NCBI GenBank assembly: GCA_016716635.1
Contig: JADJVZ010000011.1
Location: 496,001-560,000 of the forward strand
Source of the DNA: Micropruina sp.
GTDB taxonomy: Bacteria; Actinomycetota; Actinomycetes; Propionibacteriales; Propionibacteriaceae
Length of the DNA: 64,000 bases
Direction of reading: 5' to 3'
Shown here: in pieces, positions 58,189-64,000 of the stretch
How positions within the stretch are numbered: the stretch's first letter is position 1
How the letters are laid out: every line of letters begins with the position of its first letter
Translations under genes and position numbers: made by a program
Notes under the pieces: generated by a model
The model's input: only the letters and a program-made list of their open reading frames with translations
Databases searched by the model: none
Told to the model about the DNA's origin: nothing

Positions 58189-58455
58189 GTGAGTAAGACG
58201 TTCGAGGACCTGTTCGCGGAGCTGACTGAGAAGGCGCGGACGCGTCCCGAGGGATCCGGCACCGTGAAGGAGCTGGACGCGGGCGTCCACTTCATCGGCA
58301 AGAAGATCGTGGAGGAGGCCGCCGAGGTGTGGATGGCCGCCGAATACCAATCCCGCGACGAAGCCGCCGAGGAGATCAGCCAACTGCTGTACCACCTGCA
58401 GGTGCTCATGGTGCACCTAGGGCTGGACCTAGAAGACGTCTACTCCTACCTCTGA
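58189..58455 (+). CDS. hisE: Phosphoribosyl-ATP pyrophosphatase
   Basis: 88 residues. Second step of His synthesis. SKTFEDLFAELTEK at the start, KKIVEEAAEVWMAAE and EEISQLLYHLQVLM form the MazG-like Mg site. The GTG at 58189 fits the family start and a leaderless box. hisG follows after 36 nt. Confidence 0.95.
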   Translation: MSKTFEDLFAELTEKARTRPEGSGTVKELDAGVHFIGKKIVEEAAEVWMAAEYQSRDEAAEEISQLLYHLQVLMVHLGLDLEDVYSYL

Positions 58456-58477
58456 GCGTCGACCCGCGACTCTGAAG

Positions 58478-58483
58478 TAGGCT
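58478..58483 (+). promoter_or_regulatory. -10 element possibly giving a leaderless hisG mRNA
   Basis: TAGGCT, then 8 nt, then the GTG at 58492. Confidence 0.45.
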
Positions 58484-58491
58484 TGCCGACC

Positions 58492-59355
58492 GTGACTAAC
58501 GACCGTGCGCTGCTGAAGATTGCCGTCCCCAACAAGGGCGCCTTATCCGAGGCGGCCGCCGCCATGCTGACCGAGGCCGGCTACCGGATGCGCTGGGATT
58601 CCCGCGACCTGGTGCTGCTCGACGAGGCCAATGGGGTCGAGTTCTACTACCTCCGGCCGCGCGACATCGCCGTGTACGTGGGGGAGGGCACCCTCGATTT
58701 GGGCATCACCGGCCGAGACATGCTGCTGGATTCGGGCGCCGAGGCCGACGAGGTCATGGCCCTGGGTTTCGGAGGCACACGGTTCCGGTTCGCCGCCCCC
58801 GGGGGCGCCTCGTGGACGCTCGCCGACCTCAACGGGAAGCGGATCGCGTGCTCCTACCCGGGCCTGCTGCGCGCCTACCTCGACGCTCAAGGCGTATCCG
58901 CCCGCCTTATCCACCTGGACGGTGCGGTGGAGAGTTCCGTCCGCCTGGGCGTTGCCGATGCCATCGCGGACGTGGTGGAAACCGGAAGCACCCTCAAACG
59001 TGCCGGGCTGGAGATGTTCGGTGAGCCGATCATGACCTCCGAGGCCATTTTGGTGCAGCGCCGGGGAGCGGTGGCTCCCGACGGGTTGACTCAGTTGCTG
59101 CGCCGCCTGCAGGGCGTGTTCGCCGCGCGGGCCTACGTGATGGTCGATTACAACGTGGAGCAGGCCAAGCTCGACGTCGCCTGCGCGATCACGCCGGGCA
59201 TCGATTCCCCGACGGTGTCGCCGCTGGCGAAAGCGGGCTGGGTGGCCGTCCGGGCCATGGTCAAGCGTCCGGACGTGCACAAGGTGATGGACGACCTCTA
59301 CGACCTGGGCGCCGACGGCATTCTCGTCACCGACATCGCCGCCTGTCGCTTGTAG
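58492..59355 (+). CDS. hisG: ATP phosphoribosyltransferase (long form)
   Basis: 287 residues. First step of His synthesis; the long form carries a C-terminal ACT-like domain (about 210-287) for feedback inhibition by His. IAVPNKGALSEAAAAML, YVGEGTLDLGITGRDML and the PRPP loop VETGSTLKRAGL are visible. GTG start. Confidence 0.96.
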   Translation: MTNDRALLKIAVPNKGALSEAAAAMLTEAGYRMRWDSRDLVLLDEANGVEFYYLRPRDIAVYVGEGTLDLGITGRDMLLDSGAEADEVMALGFGGTRFRFAAPGGASWTLADLNGKRIACSYPGLLRAYLDAQGVSARLIHLDGAVESSVRLGVADAIADVVETGSTLKRAGLEMFGEPIMTSEAILVQRRGAVAPDGLTQLLRRLQGVFAARAYVMVDYNVEQAKLDVACAITPGIDSPTVSPLAKAGWVAVRAMVKRPDVHKVMDDLYDLGADGILVTDIAACRL

Positions 59356-59375
59356 CCCAGGCGAGTCCGCGCCCG

Positions 59376-59750
59376 TCAGGGCACGGTCAGCTTGGAATCC
59401 TTGGCGGGCGGCGGGGTGTAGGGGACGGGCTTGTCGGCCTTCTTCTCCTTGGGGCGGCTCGGCAGGAAGTGGCTCACGATAATCATGAGCAGTCCCAGGC
59501 TGCCGATGATGAGACCGGCCGCAATAAAGGGGGTCATCGCGGTCGACTGGGCGTAGTTCCAAATCGCAGTGACGAAATCCTGAACCAGCGGGTAGAGCCC
59601 GCTGAACCACACGGCCAGAGGAAGCAAGGCCCAGCCGAGCCAGTGCAACCGGGTGCGACCCTTGAGCCACTGCCAGGTAACCGCCGTGATGAGGATCCCG
59701 AGGACGGTGAGGCCAATGCAAATGACGGCCGCGAGGGTGTTGTTGTCCAT
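59376..59750 (-). CDS. Small membrane protein, function unknown
   Basis: 124 residues. Three hydrophobic segments (about 5-28, 38-55, 72-92) and a Lys/Pro-rich tail. ATG start. Convergent to hisG, divergent from the SseB-like gene. No motif recognised. Confidence 0.7.
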   Translation of the reverse strand: MDNNTLAAVICIGLTVLGILITAVTWQWLKGRTRLHWLGWALLPLAVWFSGLYPLVQDFVTAIWNYAQSTAMTPFIAAGLIIGSLGLLMIIVSHFLPSRPKEKKADKPVPYTPPPAKDSKLTVP

Positions 59751-59807
59751 GAGGTGAAGACTGCCACGCTAGTCGTTGCCCACCCAGCAGGCGCGACGGA
59801 GGCGCGG

Positions 59808-59813
59808 TATCTT
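59808..59813 (+). promoter_or_regulatory. -10 element of a leaderless promoter for the SseB-like gene
   Basis: TATCTT, then 6 nt, then the GTG at 59820. Confidence 0.55.
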
Positions 59814-59819
59814 GGCGCT

Positions 59820-60311
59820 GTGAGCCGCCTGGGAGAGCCGAATTCCGCCTGGCGGGGTGATCGAGGCGCCCCGGACGCCGAGGTGCGCGCTGCCATGGAG
59901 CAGGCGGCAACCGGTGACCACACGGCCTACCTGCGGGCCGTCGCGACGCTGTGCACCACGCGATTGTTGTTACCCATCGGTCCGGCCGACGACGGTGACC
60001 TTTCGGCGATCCTCCTTGAATCCGCGAGCGGTTCCAAGGCGGTGATTGTCTTCACCGGTGCCGACCTCTTCGGTGCGTGGGCGCCAGGGGCCCGTCCGGT
60101 GCCGTGCACGCTGGATGACGTCGCCGCCACCGCGATCGAGACCGGCAGCAAGGCCGTGGTGATCGACTGCAATGGCGAGCATCCGCTGGTGCTGGAAGCT
60201 GATTTGCTCCAAGCGTTGGCCCAGGGGCGGCGCCTGGTGGAGCTTGCCGAGGGGGGCTTCGGGTGGATGTACGTCCAACATGATTCGCCTCCAGAGGCCC
60301 GGCACCCGTAG
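59820..60311 (+). CDS. SseB-like domain protein
   Basis: 163 residues. Resembles the SseB N-terminal domain family (LLLPIGPADDGDLSAILLES, KAVIVFTGADLFGAWAPGARPVP). These are often found upstream of infC in actinobacteria; function unknown. The GTG at 59820 fits a TATCTT box; the frame is open earlier but without support. Confidence 0.8.
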   Translation: MSRLGEPNSAWRGDRGAPDAEVRAAMEQAATGDHTAYLRAVATLCTTRLLLPIGPADDGDLSAILLESASGSKAVIVFTGADLFGAWAPGARPVPCTLDDVAATAIETGSKAVVIDCNGEHPLVLEADLLQALAQGRRLVELAEGGFGWMYVQHDSPPEARHP

Positions 60312-60314
60312 ACT
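60309..60314 (+). promoter_or_regulatory. Candidate -10 element of the infC-rpmI-rplT transcript
   Basis: TAGACT overlapping the SseB-like gene's stop; it would give a leader of about 185 nt before infC. Confidence 0.4.
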
Positions 60315-60438
60315 GAGACGCGTTCGGACATCCGTATGGACGTCCGCGTGCAAGTGGAGACGCCAAGCTCCCACCCGCATCCGCCTCGGTGGACGGGTCG
60401 ACAAGGTGCCCTCGTCAGGGGTGAGTGCCTTGAGGCTT

Positions 60439-60470
60439 GGGCTTTCGCGCACGCGGAGGCCCTTTTTGTT
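60439..60470 (+). terminator. Attenuator-like terminator in the infC leader
   Basis: GGGCTTTCGCG pairs with the following CGCGGAGGCCC through about 10 bp including G-T pairs, then CTTTTTGTTT. It lies 35 nt before infC, the position of an attenuator controlling the infC operon. Confidence 0.7.
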
Positions 60471-60504
60471 TGAGCGAACATCACATTCCACCCCAGGAGG
60501 AACC

Positions 60505-61194
60505 ATCAGCAACGAACCGCGTATCAACGACCGCATCCACGTCCCGGAAGTGCGGCTCGTTGGCCCTGCCGGAGAGCAAGTCGGCATCGTCCGCATTGAG
60601 GACGCCCTGCGTCTGGCCCGCGAGGCCGATCTGGATCTGGTCGAGGTCGCACCGATGGCCCGCCCGCCCGTCTGCAAGCTCATGGACTACGGCAAGTTCA
60701 AGTACGAGGCTGCCCAGAAGGCGCGCGAGTCGCGGCGGAATCAGACGAACACGGTCATCAAAGAGATGAAGCTTCGTCCGAAGATCGACGGCCACGACTA
60801 CGAGACGAAGAAGGGCCACGTTGTCCGCTTCCTCAAGGCCGGCGACAAGGTCAAGATCACCATCATGTTCCGCGGACGTGAACAGAGCCGTCCCGAGCTG
60901 GGGTTCAACCTGCTGAAGAAGCTGGCCGACGACGTCGTCGAAGACGGCACGGTCGAGTCCGCTCCCAAGCAAGATGGCCGCAACATGCTCATGGTGCTGG
61001 CACCCACGCGCAAGAAGACCGAGGCCAAGGCCGAGGTTGAGGCCATCAAGGCCGCCAAGGCTGCGGTTCGCGCCGCGAGCGCCGAAGCGGAGCGCATCGA
61101 GCAGGCCAACCTGCGCGCGGCGGCCCCGTCCGTGGCGGCCCCCAAGAAGCGCCGCGGTCCCAGCGACAACATGGACGCTGACATCGACGTGTGA
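60505..61194 (+). CDS. infC: Translation initiation factor IF-3, probable ATC start
   Basis: 229 residues from ATC at 60505. The family N-terminus (SNEPRINDRIHVPEVRLVGPAG) begins right after this codon, and AGGAGG ends 4 nt before it. No ATG/GTG/TTG fits near this point. IF-3 genes are known to use rare AUU-type starts for autoregulation. The IF3-C domain follows (ESRRNQTNTVIKEMKLRPKI, IMFRGREQSRPELG). The C-terminal 55 residues are a Lys/Ala-rich extension. Confidence 0.94.
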   Translation: MSNEPRINDRIHVPEVRLVGPAGEQVGIVRIEDALRLAREADLDLVEVAPMARPPVCKLMDYGKFKYEAAQKARESRRNQTNTVIKEMKLRPKIDGHDYETKKGHVVRFLKAGDKVKITIMFRGREQSRPELGFNLLKKLADDVVEDGTVESAPKQDGRNMLMVLAPTRKKTEAKAEVEAIKAAKAAVRAASAEAERIEQANLRAAAPSVAAPKKRRGPSDNMDADIDV

Positions 61195-61263
61195 GCCACG
61201 GCTCACCACCCCACCCAACAATGCCCCCGGCGCGAGCCGGACACGATAAGAAACGGAGCGGCA

Positions 61264-61458
61264 ATGCCGAAGATGAAGACCCATTCGGGCGCCAAGAAGC
61301 GGTTCAAGATCACCGCCACCGGCAAGGTCATGCACCACAAGGCCGGGATGATGCACCGCAACGAGGTCAAGCCGTCCTCGCAGACCCGTCGCCTCACCGG
61401 CAACGCCGTCCTCGCCCCCGGTGACGCCAAGAAGGCCAAGCGCCTTCTCGGCAAGTGA
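61264..61458 (+). CDS. rpmI: 50S ribosomal protein L35
   Basis: 64 residues with PKMKTHSGAKKRFKITATGK and LTGNAVLAPGDAKKAKRLLGK. Ribosome site AACGGAG. Part of infC-rpmI-rplT. Confidence 0.97.
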   Translation: MPKMKTHSGAKKRFKITATGKVMHHKAGMMHRNEVKPSSQTRRLTGNAVLAPGDAKKAKRLLGK

Positions 61459-61496
61459 CCACCCACCCCATTAGCTAAGACACAAGGAGTACCGAC

Positions 61497-61865
61497 ATGG
61501 CACGCGTCAAGCGCTCCGTGAACGCCCAGAAGAAGCGCCGCGAAGTCCTCGAACTCGCCTCTGGCTACCGCGGACAGCGGTCGCGCCTGTACCGCAAGGC
61601 GAAGGAGCAACTGCTCCATTCCGCCACGTACAACTACGCGCACCGCAAGGACCGCAAGGGTGATTTCCGCGCTCTGTGGATCCAGCGGATCAACGCCGCT
61701 GCTCGCGCCGAGGGCATGACCTACAACCGCTTCATCTCCGGTCTGAAGACCGCCGGTGTTGAGGTCGATCGCAAGATCCTGGCCGACCTGGCCGTCACCG
61801 ATTCCGCCGCGTTTGCCAAGCTGGTCGAGCTCGCCAAGAGCAACCAGCCTGCCGCCGCCGCCTGA
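61497..61865 (+). CDS. rplT: 50S ribosomal protein L20
   Basis: 122 residues. ARVKRSVNAQKKRREVLELASGYRGQRSRLYRKAKEQ is the RNA-binding start; SRLYR...DFRALWIQRINAA marks the fold. AAGGAGT ribosome site. Confidence 0.98.
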   Translation: MARVKRSVNAQKKRREVLELASGYRGQRSRLYRKAKEQLLHSATYNYAHRKDRKGDFRALWIQRINAAARAEGMTYNRFISGLKTAGVEVDRKILADLAVTDSAAFAKLVELAKSNQPAAAA

Positions 61866-61880
61866 TCACACACCCCACGC

Positions 61881-61912
61881 GACGACCCGGCGGTGAACCC
61901 GCCGGGTCCGTC
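61881..61912 (+). terminator. Hairpin after rplT
   Basis: GACG-ACCCGGCGG, loop TGAAC, CCGCCGGGT-C-CGTC: 13 bp with one bulge and no T-run. Probably a partial terminator before the methyltransferase gene. Confidence 0.55.
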
Positions 61913-61939
61913 GTGCATCTGCCCCGACAGGAGGGAACG

Positions 61940-62749
61940 ATGCCCGAAATGATGCAACTGGACAGCCCTTCGCAGACGCTGCTCCTCGAAACCCGAAAGC
62001 TCTTGCGCCGCAAAGGCCGCAAGACTGCAGGCAAGTTCTTGGCCGAAGGCCGTCAGGCCGTCCGGGAAGCCTTGGGAGTCCCCGGCCTGGTCGAGGTGCT
62101 CTTCGTCCGCTGGTCGGACGCCATCGAGCACGCCGACCTCATCGAGCGCGCCCGCGAAGACGACGTCCCCGTCTACGCCGTCAGCGAGCAGAACCTCGCG
62201 TCGATGGCCGACACGGTCACCCCGCAAGGCATCATCGCGGTCGTCCGCATGTCCAGCGTCTCGCTCGACGTCGTGAAGAACGCCCGGCTGGTCGTCGTGT
62301 GTGCGCAGATCCGCGACCCCGGCAACGCGGGCACCGTCATTCGGTGCGCAGACGCCTTCGGCGCGGATGCCGTGATCCTGACCGAGGACTCGGTCGAACT
62401 GACGAATCCCAAGACCGTCCGGGCCTCGGTGGGCACTATGTTCCACCTGCCCGTCGTGACCGGGGTGCCGCTCGCCGAGGCCCTGGCTGCTTGCCGGGAC
62501 GCTGGAATGCAGGTTTTGGCCGCCGACGGCGACTCCGACACCCTGCTGACCGACCTCCAGGACGACCTCGCCAAGCCCACCGCGTGGGTCATGGGCAACG
62601 AGGCGTGGGGCCTTCCGGGCGAGCATCTCGCCCTGGCCGACCGCAGCGTCGCCGTGCCGATTTATGGCAAAGCCGAAAGCCTCAACCTGGCGACCGCAGC
62701 CGCGATTTGCTTGTTCTCCAGCGCGGCTGCCCAGCACGCTGACCTTTGA
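61940..62749 (+). CDS. TrmH/SpoU-family RNA methyltransferase
   Basis: 269 residues. SpoU-substrate binding domain (RKAGKFLAEGRQAVREAL-like) then the SPOUT knot: motif 1 ARLVVVCAQIRDPGNAGTVIRCADAFGAD, motif 2 WVMGNEAWGLP, motif 3 VPIYGKAESLNLATAAAICLF. Makes 2'-O-methyl in rRNA or tRNA. ATG at 61940 after AGGAGG. Usual gene between rplT and pheS in actinobacteria. Confidence 0.94.
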   Translation: MPEMMQLDSPSQTLLLETRKLLRRKGRKTAGKFLAEGRQAVREALGVPGLVEVLFVRWSDAIEHADLIERAREDDVPVYAVSEQNLASMADTVTPQGIIAVVRMSSVSLDVVKNARLVVVCAQIRDPGNAGTVIRCADAFGADAVILTEDSVELTNPKTVRASVGTMFHLPVVTGVPLAEALAACRDAGMQVLAADGDSDTLLTDLQDDLAKPTAWVMGNEAWGLPGEHLALADRSVAVPIYGKAESLNLATAAAICLFSSAAAQHADL

Positions 62750-62760
62750 GAAAGGAACCC

Positions 62761-63846
62761 ATGTCCGACGCTCAACCTCTGGATGAAGCGGCCGTCGAGG
62801 CCATGGTGAGCGAGGCGTTGGCGGCGATTGCCGTCGCCGACACCGTGGCGGACCTGCGTTCCGTTCGCTTGGCCCACACCGGGGAGAAGGCGCCCTTGGC
62901 GCTCGCGAACCGCGAAATCGGACGCTTGTCGCCTGCCGACCGTAAGGTCGTGGGCCAACTGCTCGGGCAAGCCCGGGCACGGGTCAACGAGGCGCTCGCC
63001 GCGCGGCAGGAGGCCGTCGCCGCCGCCGAGACCGCCCAGGCGCTGGTCGCCGAGCGCATCGATGTCACCTTGCCGGTGGAGCTGTCGCCCGTGGGCGCCG
63101 TGCACCCGATCACGGGCCTCATGGATCGCTTGGAGGACGTGTTCGTCGCCATGGGCTGGGAGGTCGCCGAAGGCCCGGAGCTCGAAGCCGAATGGCTGAA
63201 CTTCGACGCCTTGAACTTCCGTCCGGATCACCCCGCTCGCCTGATGCAGGACACCCTGTTCGTGTCCCCGGTCGAGAAGCATTTGTTGATGCGGACGCAC
63301 ACGTCGCCCGTCCAGATTCGGGCCATGCTGCAGCGCGAGCTGCCCATCTACGTCGTGTGTCCCGGCAAGGTGTACCGCGCCGACGAGTACGACGCCACGC
63401 ACCTTCCGGTTTTCCACCAGCTTGAGGGACTGGTCGTTGACAAGGGCATTTCCATGGCCCACCTCAAGGGCACCCTCGATCACATGGCCCGCTCGGTCTT
63501 CGGCGAGGGCATGGAGACGCGCCTGCGTCCGCACTACTTCCCGTTCACCGAACCCAGCGCCGAAATCGACCTGAAGTGCTTCGTGTGCAAGGGCGCCTCG
63601 GTGGGCAACCCCGACGCGCCGTGCCGCACGTGCCGCTCGGAAGGGTGGATCGAGTGGGGCGGCTGCGGGGTGGTCAATCCGCGCGTGCTGCAGGCCTGCG
63701 GCATCGACACCGACGTCTATTCCGGCTTCGCCTTCGGGATGGGCATCGACCGGACGGTCATGTTCCGCAACAGCGCCACCGATCTTCGCGACTTCGTCGA
63801 AGGTGACGTCCGGTTCAGCCGTTCCATGAAGGGGATGGCACGATGA
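62761..63846 (+). CDS. pheS: Phenylalanyl-tRNA synthetase alpha subunit
   Basis: 361 residues. Class-II synthetase: N-terminal coiled coil (about 10-100), motif 2 CPGKVYRADEYDATHLPVFHQLEG, WGGCGVVNPRVLQACG, and motif 3 GFAFGMGIDRTVMF. The ATG at 62761 after AAAGGAACCC; a TTG upstream is unlikely. Overlaps pheT by 4 nt. Confidence 0.97.
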   Translation: MSDAQPLDEAAVEAMVSEALAAIAVADTVADLRSVRLAHTGEKAPLALANREIGRLSPADRKVVGQLLGQARARVNEALAARQEAVAAAETAQALVAERIDVTLPVELSPVGAVHPITGLMDRLEDVFVAMGWEVAEGPELEAEWLNFDALNFRPDHPARLMQDTLFVSPVEKHLLMRTHTSPVQIRAMLQRELPIYVVCPGKVYRADEYDATHLPVFHQLEGLVVDKGISMAHLKGTLDHMARSVFGEGMETRLRPHYFPFTEPSAEIDLKCFVCKGASVGNPDAPCRTCRSEGWIEWGGCGVVNPRVLQACGIDTDVYSGFAFGMGIDRTVMFRNSATDLRDFVEGDVRFSRSMKGMAR

Positions 63847-64000
63847 AGGCCCCGCTTTCCTGGCTGCGCGAGGTCGTGGCCCTGCCGTCCGACGTGACGA
63901 CGACCGCGCTGTCGGAGGCGTTCGTCCGCGCCGGGCTCAACGTTGAGTCGGTCGAACCGGTCGGTCACGACATCCTCGGCCCCGTGGTCGTCGGGCGCGT
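63843..64000 (+). CDS. pheT: Phenylalanyl-tRNA synthetase beta subunit, N-terminal part (window edge)
   Basis: First 52 codons: MKAPLSWLREVVALPSDV, then LSEAFVRAGLNVESVEPVG, the standard start of PheT. ATGA overlap with pheS. The rest lies beyond the window. Confidence 0.95.
   Translation, partial: MKAPLSWLREVVALPSDVTTTALSEAFVRAGLNVESVEPVGHDILGPVVVGR

Noticed and set aside
1..64000. CRISPR arrays, rRNA genes, replication origin
   Set aside because: No regularly spaced repeat array beyond the two-copy repeat at 4527-4584, no rRNA-like sequence, and only one strict DnaA box.

Overview
The window is 64 kb of high-GC actinobacterial chromosome. The evidence is the mycothiol ligase MshC, a SepIVA-type coiled-coil protein, DUF2469, the gene order sepIVA-DUF177-rpmF-rnc-mutM-...-smc-ftsY-ffh shared with mycobacteria, and many start codons preceded at 6-8 nt by a TANNNT -10 box (leaderless transcripts). 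A three-subunit succinate dehydrogenase/fumarate reductase with a b558-type membrane subunit, together with the housekeeping order, suggests Propionibacteriales, but that placement is inference.

Layout. 1-3753: tail of an aminotransferase, a GNAT acetyltransferase coupled to a YceH-methyltransferase fusion, and RNase J. 3754-10220: an accessory island. It holds a three-TM protein of unknown function and the wreck of a PstI/BsuBI-like type II restriction-modification system. The methyltransferase gene is split by an IS1182-type element (target duplication TGCA) and the endonuclease gene by an ISL3 element (target duplication GCAAAACT). Removing each element with one duplication copy restores an open frame of family length (506 and 311 aa). 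10520-26429: core genes rpmB, recG, rsmD, coaD, sepIVA, DUF177, rpmF, rnc, mutM, a GtrA protein, smc, ftsY, ffh and an amidohydrolase. 26612-27838: an Nramp metal transporter. 28071-30090: rpsP-KH-rimM-trmD. 30192-35353: a polysaccharide deacetylase lipoprotein and sdhCAB, lying between trmD and rplS. 35576-40829: rplS, lepB, rnhB, DUF2469, yraN, comM-like, dprA. 40879-49000: accessory metabolism and transport, including a flavin amine oxidase, SRPBCC protein, LysR/YeiH pair, DMT transporter with a frameshifted His-rich tail, cysteine desulfurase and a CDF transporter. 49036-50839: an AbiE-type toxin-antitoxin pair between tRNA-Leu(GAG) and a 16-bp repeat of that tRNA's T-arm. 50924-60311: M20 peptidase, P450, LysR, aldo/keto reductase, uppP, mshC, hisE, hisG and small membrane proteins. 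60505-64000: infC (probable ATC start behind an attenuator), rpmI, rplT, a SpoU methyltransferase, pheS and the start of pheT.

The most notable content is the doubly IS-inactivated restriction-modification locus with its neighbouring membrane protein, the AbiE cargo at tRNA-Leu, and a consistent leaderless promoter architecture that fixes many start codons.
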